From: Bacteroidales bacterium
GTDB lineage: Bacteria > Bacteroidota > Bacteroidia > Bacteroidales > FEN-979
Assembly (NCBI GenBank): GCA_016926765.1
Contig: JAFGNY010000083.1
Span: 1 to 10,810, forward strand
Length of the DNA stretch: 10,810 nt
Direction: 5' to 3'
Part shown: positions 1 to 7,697 of the stretch, in pieces
Numbering within the stretch: the stretch's first letter is position 1
Layout: each line of letters starts with the position of its first letter
Program-made: the position numbers and the translations under genes
The notes under the pieces: model-generated
What the model was told of the DNA's origin: nothing
What the model saw: the letters and a program-made list of their open reading frames with translations, nothing else
The model's database searches: none

Positions 1-97
1 ATACGAAGTTGTGTTAAATTTGAATTATTTGGTTGAAGTAAAAAACGGGTTAAAATCGGACGGTAAGCGAAGGAAGGTAACTCTGGATTTTATTTCG

Positions 98-171
98 TGA
101 CTCCGGAGGGATTCAAACCCCCAACCTTCTGATCCGTAGTCAGATGCTCTATTCAGTTGAGCTACGGAGCC
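98..171 (-). tRNA. tRNA-Arg, anticodon ACG
   Basis: The minus strand folds as a standard 74-nt tRNA. The 7-bp acceptor stem pairs GGCTCCG with CGGAGTC, including one G-U pair. The T arm has a GGGGG/CCCTC stem around a TTTGAAT loop. The anticodon arm has a TCTGA/TCAGA stem around the loop CTACGGA, which places ACG at positions 34-36; A34 would be deaminated to inosine to read CGN arginine codons. The discriminator base is A at 98, and the bases that follow are CGA, so CCA is not encoded and must be added by the CCA-adding enzyme. The gene has its own likely promoter just upstream and lies 39 nt beyond the stop codon of the lipoprotein gene on the same strand, so operon read-through could also reach it. 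Confidence 0.96.
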
Positions 172-182
172 ATTTATCTGCG

Positions 183-215
183 CAAAGGTATGAATTTTTA
201 TTATTCAAAGTCAAT
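183..215 (-). promoter_or_regulatory. Likely Bacteroidota-type promoter of tRNA-Arg
   Basis: On the minus strand TACCTTTG (190 to 183) is an exact match to the -7 consensus TAnnTTTG, 11 nt before the tRNA 5' end. An ATTG (215 to 212) lies 21 nt upstream as a weak -33 element. The -33 candidate overlaps the stop codon of the lipoprotein gene. The -7 match is seen directly; activity is inferred. Confidence 0.6.
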
Positions 216-2862
216 TGCCAGGAAGTTTCATCAGTTTTACAAGTTCATCCCCCGTACCGATGCGGTAGCCTTCTGAAAGAAAATTGATGATCCCCGCCGG
301 ATTGATGAAAAGTACGACCGGGTAGTTCTCGATCAGAGGAACGGTAAGGGAATGTGAGATCAGATGAAGCGGAAAAGAATCATTCAATGCGACGATCACA
401 TTCCCGGGAAGTTCTTCTCTTTCCTTGCTTGTGAACCGATCCATTTCTTCTTTTCCGGGGAAGAAGAGGATCACGGAACCATTCCATTTTTCAATTTCTT
501 CAGCTTTCGCTTTGAAATCAGACATCAAATGCCTGGAGGGTTCTTTTTCAGGTTCCATCCAGGCCATGATAATTCCTTTGGCCGGATCTGTCCCGGCCCC
601 TGCCATTGAAAGAGCTTCTTGAAGCTTGGGTTTGTTCAAGGAGCCATAGACGGGTGGTGGTGTAAAGTCCCTGCGAAGGGTCAGGAGCAATTCAGTGCTG
701 TGGTCTCCGGCCAGTTGTACCTGAACCATTCTGACTAATACTGTTCCACCGGAAAGGCGATTCCCGGTGACAATCAGGTAGGTGCCCGGAACCAACTGAA
801 GTGTCGCCGGATACTGTTTCACCAGCTCACTGTTTTCATAATCAAGGGTACGGAAAAACCCCTCTTTGTTCTGCTCAATGGTATAGTGGATGTAATATTC
901 CGGTACAAGAGCATTTTCCGGGTCACTGAGAAGTTTTAACGTTGCATTCCGCTCAGGCTCTGCAGGAGGGTCCTCAAAATAGACATCTTTCCATTGACCT
1001 TCAGAGAGGTATTGGGGAATTTTTGTCGCTGGCTCAAGTCTGGCCGGGATCGTTATGCTGCGGCATAGCGCCACAAAAAAAATATCCCTGGAGTGCGGAT
1101 CCGCAACCTTCACTTCGCAGACTCCGACAGGAGTCAGAGGGGCCCGGCCATAATTTGCTTTTTTATCAATAGCAATCGTGGTTTTAACCCAGTTGACAAG
1201 GTATTCAGGATCCTGACCCACACTATCTGCAAAGGATGTACTGATTTTTTTTCTCAGGAAACGATGGAAAGGCTTCAGCAATTCATTGTCGATCCTTGGA
1301 TTCATTACATATTCAACAAACAGGCCATCTGCTGACTCCTGACTGCCCATTGCCAATTGCCAACTGCCAACAGAATTAACGGCATCTGCCAGGACAGCAG
1401 GATGAATATCATGCAGATCTTTCTCAGAAATTACCGCTAACAGAGGAAAGATAAATTTTTGAAGCGTATCGGGTGTGTCTGAGATAAATGTAATGATCTG
1501 TCTCCAGTTTCCTCTTGAACGTTCAAGAAAATACCATAACGTATCCGGGTTCAATCCTAAAGTGGCAGCCAGCCGGTAGCTTTTTGATGAGTCGATGAAC
1601 GTCCCTTCATAAGCAGTCCGGAGCTGGTCCTCAAACTTCAGCTTCACGCTGTTCACATTCCTCATGGAATCGGTGACCGGATCTGAGACCTGTTGCTGTA
1701 TAGGAGGTGTTAAATCCAGATCAAAGGTGAATGCAGCTCCTGTTGTCCACCGAAGGATCACATCCACGGAATCCATGGCACGAACATCTGCATGCGCAAA
1801 TCCATAGTGTCCCTCTTTTGCTGCCCAGATCAGGAGATCCCCGAATCCGGTCAGAAATGAAGCCATCCCGTTTTGATCCGATTTTGTCTTCAGCAGAGGA
1901 TAAAATTCCGCGTAGTTGTAAAGTTGAAATTCAACCTCAGCACCGGGCACTGTCTGGTAAAGGGTGTCCAGAACACGGACCCATATGCGCTTTGTATCCG
2001 TGTAATTTGACAGAATGTTTATCTGGGTGAACCGTTCGTCTTTCAATAAGATATCTTCCCGCCCTTCATAGTCGCCGAACACATTGGTGTTGACCAGCAT
2101 AGCTCGTTTTGCCGGAGCGGTAAACCAGGCAATATCGAGGTTGGGTTCCGGTTCACAGGCTCCAAGGTAGTGCCAGGTCGAATCAATCCAAACTTCCACC
2201 CAGGCGTGGTTATCATCACAATGTGCCCACCGGGGTGTATAACACTGCCTGGCAGGAATGCCGACTGAGCGTAACGCAGCCGTTGTAAACGTAGATTCTT
2301 CTCCGCAGCGCCCGTAAGCGGTCCTTACAGTTGCCAACGGGGAAGATGTACGGCCGTCGGTCCCCCTGTAGCATACCTTCTCGTGACACCAGTGGTTCAC
2401 TTTCAGCGCCGCTTCTTTCATCGTCATCCCGTGGAGGCGATCTTTCAACTCAGAGAAAAACACCCATCTCGACGAGTCAAGGTTTTCGTTGTTCACCCGG
2501 ATAGGCAAAACAAAATGACGAAAGATATCTTCGGGAATCTGGCTTCCCCAGGAAAAAGTATCCCTTGCTGCCAGAGAAGTTCTGACATTCTTAAGAAAAA
2601 ACTTTCCATCATAATCCGCCAGATCATTTAACGACATGAAGGCATAGAGAAACTCAAGGGCTTCTTTCTCTTCCATCGTCAGAGGATCCCGAAAGACACC
2701 AAACAGCGTGTCAGCCCGGTTTTTTGCCAGTTCCTGTTGTTTCTCAAACTGGACCCTGACTTTTTGCCGGTAATCCGGATCGGAGATGAAATGACTGCCT
2801 TTGTTGCAGGAGAGGATGAATCCGATGAAGAGGATACAGAGCAGGGGGTAAAAGGTTTTCAT
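211..2862 (-). CDS. Transglutaminase-fold lipoprotein with degenerate second transglutaminase-like and thioredoxin-like regions
   Basis: This is a large exported lipoprotein of 883 aa. I chose the ATG at 2862, 10 nt after the GH31 stop; an in-frame TTG at 2883 would overlap that gene and put seven polar residues before the signal peptide. A lipobox I-L-S-C puts the lipidated Cys at residue 19. Residues about 150-245 are a transglutaminase-like core with Cys186 (GRCGEES), then GIPAR, then His219 (NHAWVEVW); Glu237 in GACEPE may stand in for the usual third catalytic Asp. Residues about 290-371 look like a carboxypeptidase-regulatory or Ig-like beta domain (VPGAEVEFQLYNY). Residues about 548-633 resemble a second transglutaminase core (FFVALCRSITIPARLEP), but without Cys at the catalytic position. 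Residues about 755-880 resemble a thioredoxin fold (YPVVLFINPAGIINF) with no CXXC. The reaction is unknown: cross-linking, peptidase and amidase activities all occur in this fold. It is the last gene of the hypD-GH31 operon. Residues 497-510 are encoded by a 7-bp tandem repeat. Confidence 0.85.
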   Translation of the reverse strand: MKTFYPLLCILFIGFILSCNKGSHFISDPDYRQKVRVQFEKQQELAKNRADTLFGVFRDPLTMEEKEALEFLYAFMSLNDLADYDGKFFLKNVRTSLAARDTFSWGSQIPEDIFRHFVLPIRVNNENLDSSRWVFFSELKDRLHGMTMKEAALKVNHWCHEKVCYRGTDGRTSSPLATVRTAYGRCGEESTFTTAALRSVGIPARQCYTPRWAHCDDNHAWVEVWIDSTWHYLGACEPEPNLDIAWFTAPAKRAMLVNTNVFGDYEGREDILLKDERFTQINILSNYTDTKRIWVRVLDTLYQTVPGAEVEFQLYNYAEFYPLLKTKSDQNGMASFLTGFGDLLIWAAKEGHYGFAHADVRAMDSVDVILRWTTGAAFTFDLDLTPPIQQQVSDPVTDSMRNVNSVKLKFEDQLRTAYEGTFIDSSKSYRLAATLGLNPDTLWYFLERSRGNWRQIITFISDTPDTLQKFIFPLLAVISEKDLHDIHPAVLADAVNSVGSWQLAMGSQESADGLFVEYVMNPRIDNELLKPFHRFLRKKISTSFADSVGQDPEYLVNWVKTTIAIDKKANYGRAPLTPVGVCEVKVADPHSRDIFFVALCRSITIPARLEPATKIPQYLSEGQWKDVYFEDPPAEPERNATLKLLSDPENALVPEYYIHYTIEQNKEGFFRTLDYENSELVKQYPATLQLVPGTYLIVTGNRLSGGTVLVRMVQVQLAGDHSTELLLTLRRDFTPPPVYGSLNKPKLQEALSMAGAGTDPAKGIIMAWMEPEKEPSRHLMSDFKAKAEEIEKWNGSVILFFPGKEEMDRFTSKEREELPGNVIVALNDSFPLHLISHSLTVPLIENYPVVLFINPAGIINFLSEGYRIGTGDELVKLMKLPGN
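1332..1373. repeat. Six 7-bp degenerate tandem repeats inside the lipoprotein gene
   Basis: The plus strand divides exactly into six heptamers: ctgactc, ctgactg, cccattg, ccaattg, ccaactg, ccaacag. The total is 42 bp, or 14 codons, so the reading frame is kept. They encode SVGSWQLAMGSQES, a low-complexity segment between the middle region and the second transglutaminase-like region. Confidence 0.8.
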
Positions 2863-2872
2863 GGATGTACGT

Positions 2873-5215
2873 TTAGAAATCAATAGTAAACTCTCCCTGT
2901 GAGTTCGCTACAACACAGTCAGGAACAGGAGGGTTAAACCCGATGAATTTGATCAGAAATTCGTTGTATTTTGAAGGATAACTGCCTTCTGCAGATGAAA
3001 AAAGTAGCTGCCCGGCTTCCGGGTTGAACCGGATCTCCCGTTGATAAAAGACCCCTTTTTCATTGTCAAATGTCACCCCGTCGTCTTCATAAAGGTTGAA
3101 TGAGCTGCCTTGTTCGCCATTGTAGATCCAGAGTTCCAATACAGGAGAGGGAGACTGGTCTGTGTATTGAATAACGGATTGAAGCGGAAGAATACTCCCG
3201 GCTTTGACAAACACCGGAAGGTTATTTAAGGGAGCGTCAACAATAACCTCTGAATTGCCGGAAAATTGAGTCTGATCCGAAAACCGGTACCAGGTGCCTT
3301 CAGGAAAATATACTTTCTGAAATTTTTGAACACTCGTAACCGGAGCGATCAGTAATGCGTCTCCGAACAAATATTGATTCTGATAATTCCAATCGTAAAT
3401 CTTCGGATCGTATGTGTAGTTGATTGCAAGAGATCTGGCAACCGGCAGTCCCGATATACTTGAGAGACGAAACATCGAGTAGAGGTAGGGGAGCAACCGG
3501 TATCTGAGGTTGATCAGCGTTCTGGCCTGGGACTCTGATCCCTCTCCGAAAGACCAGGGTTCCTGGTCAAGGCTGTTCACTTCAGAATGTGTCCGGAAGA
3601 AAGGAGTAAAGACCCCTACGGAGAGCCATCGGAGGAAGAGTTCCCTCGTTGGACTGCCGATGAATCCGCCAACATCCGATCCGGTGAATGAGATTCCCGA
3701 TAATCCCATACTGGTCATCAGGCGTACACCCTGAAGCAGGTCGTTGTCGGTGGCAGAATTGTCGCCTGTCCAGACGGCCGAATAGCGCTGGATCCCTGAA
3801 AACCCCGCACGGGTAAGGACAAAAGGCCTCCTGCCATTCATAAGTTTACGCGTTCCTTCATACGTAGCTCTTGCCATTTCGAGTCCATAAATATTATGCG
3901 CTTCAGCCATGGTAGCCCCATGTCCGTCGAAGTTGAATTCCACAATATCCGGGATCGATTGGCCCCATGCCGAAGGTTCGTTCATGTCATTCCAGAATCC
4001 CTGGATCCCTTGGGAAATCATCGGCTGAAATTGTTTCCCCCACCATAACCGAGTCTTCTCATTGGTGAAATCCGGGAAATGACAACGACCCGGCCAAACA
4101 TTCCCGGTATATAACCGGCCTCCCGGATACTTGATGAAAAAGTCCCCGAGTATCCCTTCTTTATAGGCTGAATATCCGTGCTCAATTTTAATCCCCGGGT
4201 CGATGATGACAACGGGATGAAATCCCATCTCATGCAACTTACCGATCATCTCCTCCGGATGAGGGAACCGCTCCGGATGCCAGGTGAATATCTTGTATTT
4301 ATCCATGTAGTCGATGTCGAAATAGATCACGTCGCAGGGGATCTGTTTCTCCCTGAATTTCAAGGCGACACTCATTACCTCCGATTCGGGGTAATACCCC
4401 CACCGGCTCTGCTGATAACCCAGACTCCAATAGGGTGGGAGAGGCATCCGGCCGGTCAGCCAGGTGTAATCTTCCAAAATACCTGCAACCGAGCCGGCCC
4501 CGAAGAAGTAATAGTCCATCTCGCCTCCTGCTGCCGAAAAAAAGGAAAACAGATCATCCGTAGAGGCGCCAAAATTGAAGAGGGTTTTGAAGGAGTTATC
4601 CAGGAAGATTCCATAGGTCAGACTATCATGGATTCCGATAAAAAAGGGAATGCTCTGATAAAGAGGGTCTTCCCGGTCACTATATGCCGGGATGTCGCGG
4701 TTCCAGTTTACATACGCCTGGCCACGGCGATTGAGCGGGCCGGTTTTTTCTCCCAGCCCGATGAATTTCTCATCAGGGAAGAGGTTACGGTGACAGGTGA
4801 CTTCCTCTCCCAGCCAGGTAACTCCGAAATCTTCAAACTCTTCCGAAAACAAGTGTCCATCGCGATCAAAGAAACTGATACGTAATGGTTTTTTTTGAAT
4901 TTTGACAACCATTCCGGAAGTATACAACAGAAGTTGACTTGCAGTCTCATCCACGTTGTCGAAGGAGTTTCCTGGTTTACGGATGACGGTGTAGGAAAAA
5001 TCAGGTTGTGCTGGTTGTCGCGTTGCGCTAATCCTTACAATTGTTGGGGAGTAGCAGGAGATCTGTACAGCTGCATTGGCTGTCCTGATCAGAATACCAT
5101 GGTCCGTTTGTTCCCAGGATTGGACTGGCGCGATCAATTCGGGGGAGGAACTGGTTTGGGCTATAATAGATGTAGACCAGCTCAAAATCAACAAGAAAGC
5201 AGAAAGTTTTTTCAT
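2873..5215 (-). CDS. Secreted GH31 family alpha-glucosidase-like glycoside hydrolase
   Basis: This is a 780-aa member of glycoside hydrolase family 31, most like alpha-glucosidases, which remove terminal alpha-linked glucose (some relatives act on alpha-xylose) with retention. A signal peptide (MKK, hydrophobic stretch, cleavage near IIA-Q at about residue 20) sends it to the periplasm or beyond. Residues about 25-250 form the N-terminal beta-sandwich domain and about 255-590 the catalytic barrel. The barrel has GYQQSRWGYYPESEV, the DVIYFDIDYMD strand, the nucleophile motif WNDMNEPS (Asp410), the acid/base motif WTGDN (Asp485) and the substrate-binding FFRTHSEVN. The C-terminal beta domains end with a DUF5110-like segment (YNGEQGSSFNLYEDDG). 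Length and all catalytic motifs are intact. The start is 18 nt after hypD, with no promoter visible between them, and the lipoprotein gene follows by 10 nt, so the three are probably co-transcribed. The exact glycosidic linkage cannot be read from sequence. Confidence 0.95.
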   Translation of the reverse strand: MKKLSAFLLILSWSTSIIAQTSSSPELIAPVQSWEQTDHGILIRTANAAVQISCYSPTIVRISATRQPAQPDFSYTVIRKPGNSFDNVDETASQLLLYTSGMVVKIQKKPLRISFFDRDGHLFSEEFEDFGVTWLGEEVTCHRNLFPDEKFIGLGEKTGPLNRRGQAYVNWNRDIPAYSDREDPLYQSIPFFIGIHDSLTYGIFLDNSFKTLFNFGASTDDLFSFFSAAGGEMDYYFFGAGSVAGILEDYTWLTGRMPLPPYWSLGYQQSRWGYYPESEVMSVALKFREKQIPCDVIYFDIDYMDKYKIFTWHPERFPHPEEMIGKLHEMGFHPVVIIDPGIKIEHGYSAYKEGILGDFFIKYPGGRLYTGNVWPGRCHFPDFTNEKTRLWWGKQFQPMISQGIQGFWNDMNEPSAWGQSIPDIVEFNFDGHGATMAEAHNIYGLEMARATYEGTRKLMNGRRPFVLTRAGFSGIQRYSAVWTGDNSATDNDLLQGVRLMTSMGLSGISFTGSDVGGFIGSPTRELFLRWLSVGVFTPFFRTHSEVNSLDQEPWSFGEGSESQARTLINLRYRLLPYLYSMFRLSSISGLPVARSLAINYTYDPKIYDWNYQNQYLFGDALLIAPVTSVQKFQKVYFPEGTWYRFSDQTQFSGNSEVIVDAPLNNLPVFVKAGSILPLQSVIQYTDQSPSPVLELWIYNGEQGSSFNLYEDDGVTFDNEKGVFYQREIRFNPEAGQLLFSSAEGSYPSKYNEFLIKFIGFNPPVPDCVVANSQGEFTIDF

Positions 5216-5233
5216 AATTTCAGTTGTAGTTCT

Positions 5234-7630
5234 TTACCGGTGCTCCGTTCTCCGGATAATCTCATTCTGGAGATCCTCTCCCAGGTCATTAAAATAATCG
5301 GAGTATCCGGCAACCCGGACGATGAGATCCCTGTATTTTTCGGGATGTTTCTGGGCATCGCGAAGGGTGGATGCTGAAACCACGTTGAATTGGATGTGGT
5401 GTCCGTTCATCCTGAAGTAGCCTCTGATCAATGCCGTCAGCTTTTTTATTGCTTCTTCGCTTTCGAAAAAATCGGGAGAAAATTTCTGATTGAGCAAAGT
5501 CCCTCCCGTGCGGAGATGGTCGATTTTGGCGGCAGATTTCAGGACAGCTGTAGGGCCTTTGATATCGGCTCCCTGGAAAGGTGAAATACCCTCAGAAAGA
5601 GGTTGTTTTGCTTTTCGGCCATCGGGAAGTGCCCCAATCACACTTCCGAAATAAACATGCGAAGTGGTTGGAAGCAAATTGATCCGGTGTACTCCTCCGA
5701 TAGAGGTGGGACGGCTATCGACAGCCTCAAAGAAAAGTTCAAATACTTTCCGGGCCTGGTCATCTGCATAGTCGTCGTCGTTACCGTATTTTGGAGTGTT
5801 GTAGATCAGCTCTAACCTGAATTCATCGTAATCCCTGAAGTCATTTTTCAGCGCATGGAGGAATCCACTCATTGAAATAGTTTGGTTATCAAATACATGG
5901 TATTTCAGAGCGGTAAGCGAATCTGTCAGGCTACCGAGGCCTACACCCTGGATATAGGTCGTATTGTACCGTGCACCCCCGGCATTGTAATCCTTCCCGT
6001 TTTGGATGCAGTCATCGATGATCAGAGAAAGGAAAGGCGCCGGCATCTCATCGGCAAAGATCCGGTGGATGATGTTGTTCCCTTTGATCTTTATTTCGAT
6101 AAAATGGTTGAGTTGTACTTGATAGGCTTCCATCAGCGTATTGAGGGAGGTGAAGGTTGCGGGATCTCCGGTACGAGGTCCGATCTGCTTCTTGATCCTT
6201 GGATCAAAACCATTATGAAGGGTCAGTTCAAGGATTTTTGTCAGATTGAAATAACCGGAGAGGATATACGCTTCTGTACCGAAAGCACCGGCTTCCACAC
6301 AGCCGCTGGCTCCTCCGTTGCGGGCATCTGTTTCCGTTTTTCCCTGCCGGGTAAGTTCCTGTATTATGGCATCCGAGTTGAAATAGGAGGGTTGTCCGAA
6401 CCCTGTTTTAGTAATCAAAAGAGCTCTGTCAATCAGGCTATCCGGATTTTTCCGGCTGACCTGCACCATGGAGCTGGGCTGCAGCAGGCGCATCTCCTCA
6501 ATCACATCCAGGATGAGGAATGTCAGCTCGTTGACTCCATCCGAGCCGTCGGATGTCAATCCTCCCAGGTTGATCAGCGAAAAATCGGTATAGGTATTAC
6601 TTTCTAATGCTGTGACACCGATTTTCGGAGGTGCGGGATGGTTATTGAACTTGATCCAGAAGCACTGCAGCAACTCCCCGGCACGCTCTTTCGTCATCGT
6701 CCCTGCTTCCAGTTCACGCTTATAGAAAGGGTACAGGTGCTGATCCAGCCGGCCGGGATTGAATGAGTCCCATGGATTCAGTTCAGTGATTACGCCAAGA
6801 TGGATAAACCAGTAATGCTGAAGTGCCTCGTGAAACGATTCCGGCGCGTGTACAGGGACTTTTCGGCAGATCCGGGCAAGCTCTTCAATCTCCGATCTCC
6901 GATCTCCGATCTCCGATTGCCTGATTTCGAATTTCGAATTTCGAATTTCTTCGTCAACCAGTTTATCAAGAGCTTCAGCATACCGGATTGCAAACAAGAT
7001 AACAGCATTGGCAGCGATCTCCATCGCTTTAAGCTGTTCTATTTTCGCTTCTTTTTTCTCACTTGCCCGCTTGTCCGCTTGTATGCTTGTCCGCTTCTTT
7101 TGAATCTCTTCGATCAGATCCAGCATTCCCTTCTGATAGATTTTCCCTCCGGCTACCGTATGTCCGGGGGCCCGTTGCTCCTGAAATTCAGTGAAAACCC
7201 CTGCCTTGTATGCATTCAGCCAGGCAGGTTCCATTGAAGCCATAATCCGGTCGCGGGTACTTCGTCCTTTCCAGTAGGGAATGATTTTTTCAGCGTAAAT
7301 CTTTTTTGTTTCCTCATCCACCCTGAAGGAGACTTTTTTGCGTTTGTCCAAAATTTCAAGATCCTCGAGCGAATGCACGGTAATTTCAGGGTAAGTGGGA
7401 CAGGCTTTCGGGGCAGGTCCGCGTTCTCCGACAATCAGCTCTCCCTCATTGATACAGAGAGCCTTGTTCTTCAGGATGTACTCAAGGATTCTCGCCCTCC
7501 TGACAGGGATAGAGATGGTCTTATCCTCAACGCTCTGGTAAAACTCCGTTACGAGTAATGCCCTTTCTGCACTGATCCGGTTCACTGCATCAAGACTCTG
7601 TGTCTTTAACTTCCTGATCCTGTCTGTCAT
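5234..7630 (-). CDS. hypD: Glycyl radical enzyme, probable trans-4-hydroxy-L-proline dehydratase
   Basis: This 798-aa cytoplasmic enzyme belongs to the PFL-like glycyl radical family. HypD removes water from trans-4-hydroxy-L-proline to give (S)-1-pyrroline-5-carboxylate, which ProC reduces to proline. The thiyl-radical cysteine is Cys444 with the base Glu446 (SGCVEAGAFGTEAY), and the glycyl radical is Gly775 (RVAGYSDYF). Compared from memory with the characterised Clostridioides difficile HypD (Cys434, Glu436, Gly765), the residues around its active site are kept: Phe149 and His157 (EFQEQRAPGH), Asp288 (ELNPWDSF), Ser343 and Phe350 (ESNTYTDF), and Tyr460. Similarity runs from end to end, so HypD fits better than glycerol or choline lyase subtypes. 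An extra segment of about 11 residues near 228-248, and residues 180-190, are encoded by tandem repeats. It is the first gene of the operon. A radical-SAM activating enzyme is essential for this family but is not present here. The radical is destroyed by oxygen, which implies anaerobic use. Confidence 0.9.
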   Translation of the reverse strand: MTDRIRKLKTQSLDAVNRISAERALLVTEFYQSVEDKTISIPVRRARILEYILKNKALCINEGELIVGERGPAPKACPTYPEITVHSLEDLEILDKRKKVSFRVDEETKKIYAEKIIPYWKGRSTRDRIMASMEPAWLNAYKAGVFTEFQEQRAPGHTVAGGKIYQKGMLDLIEEIQKKRTSIQADKRASEKKEAKIEQLKAMEIAANAVILFAIRYAEALDKLVDEEIRNSKFEIRQSEIGDRRSEIEELARICRKVPVHAPESFHEALQHYWFIHLGVITELNPWDSFNPGRLDQHLYPFYKRELEAGTMTKERAGELLQCFWIKFNNHPAPPKIGVTALESNTYTDFSLINLGGLTSDGSDGVNELTFLILDVIEEMRLLQPSSMVQVSRKNPDSLIDRALLITKTGFGQPSYFNSDAIIQELTRQGKTETDARNGGASGCVEAGAFGTEAYILSGYFNLTKILELTLHNGFDPRIKKQIGPRTGDPATFTSLNTLMEAYQVQLNHFIEIKIKGNNIIHRIFADEMPAPFLSLIIDDCIQNGKDYNAGGARYNTTYIQGVGLGSLTDSLTALKYHVFDNQTISMSGFLHALKNDFRDYDEFRLELIYNTPKYGNDDDYADDQARKVFELFFEAVDSRPTSIGGVHRINLLPTTSHVYFGSVIGALPDGRKAKQPLSEGISPFQGADIKGPTAVLKSAAKIDHLRTGGTLLNQKFSPDFFESEEAIKKLTALIRGYFRMNGHHIQFNVVSASTLRDAQKHPEKYRDLIVRVAGYSDYFNDLGEDLQNEIIRRTEHR
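6888..6949. repeat. Two adjoining 7-bp tandem repeat arrays inside hypD
   Basis: On the plus strand, 6888-6915 is four perfect copies of atctccg. After an 8-bp joint (attgcctg), 6924-6949 is three perfect copies of atttcga plus a partial atttc. On the coding strand they encode residues about 228-248, E-I-R-N-S-K-F-E-I-R followed by Q-S-E-I-G-D-R-R-S-E-I. A 7-bp unit shifts frame at each copy, so three units give a 7-residue protein period. Confidence 0.92.
7062..7093. repeat. Four 8-bp tandem repeats inside hypD
   Basis: The plus strand reads cttgcccg, cttgtccg, cttgtatg, cttgtccg: four octamers differing at one or two positions. They encode residues 180-190 (RTSIQADKRAS) in a linker that is variable between HypD homologues, lying before the helix with EQLKAMEIAANAV. 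Confidence 0.85.
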
Positions 7631-7645
7631 CCTACTTTCAACATC

Positions 7646-7685
7646 TTAACTTACTAACTCACCATCTCACCAGGTCGCCAGCTCG
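7646..7685. repeat. Degenerate 8-bp tandem repeats in the hypD leader
   Basis: The plus strand divides into ttaactta, ctaactca, ccatctca, ccaggtcg, ccagctcg: five diverged octamers. They fill most of the roughly 60 nt between the predicted hypD transcription start and its ATG. They resemble the in-gene octamers in unit length but not in sequence. Confidence 0.6.
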
Positions 7686-7697
7686 TTACCTGTCGTG

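Noticed and set aside
1..97. Possible rho-independent terminator or small gene beyond the tRNA
   Set aside because: On the minus strand there is a short T-run near 40-46 but no stem of useful length before it, and no open frame with a plausible start.
2863..2883. Upstream TTG start giving the lipoprotein seven more residues
   Set aside because: It would overlap the GH31 stop codon and add polar residues before a signal peptide that is already complete from the ATG at 2862.
4178..4885. Long open frame of 235 codons on the plus strand opposite the GH31 gene
   Set aside because: It is wholly antisense to a gene with intact catalytic motifs, shows no recognisable domain or signal peptide, and is explained by codon bias on the other strand.
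5882..6607. Long open frame of 241 codons on the plus strand opposite hypD
   Set aside because: It lies antisense to the conserved core of the glycyl radical enzyme, including the region around Cys444. Its translation has no recognisable features.
6888..7093. The repeat region of hypD as a CRISPR array or insertion sequence end
   Set aside because: Units are 7-8 bp with no spacers, no transposase gene is present, and there are no terminal inverted repeats or target duplications.
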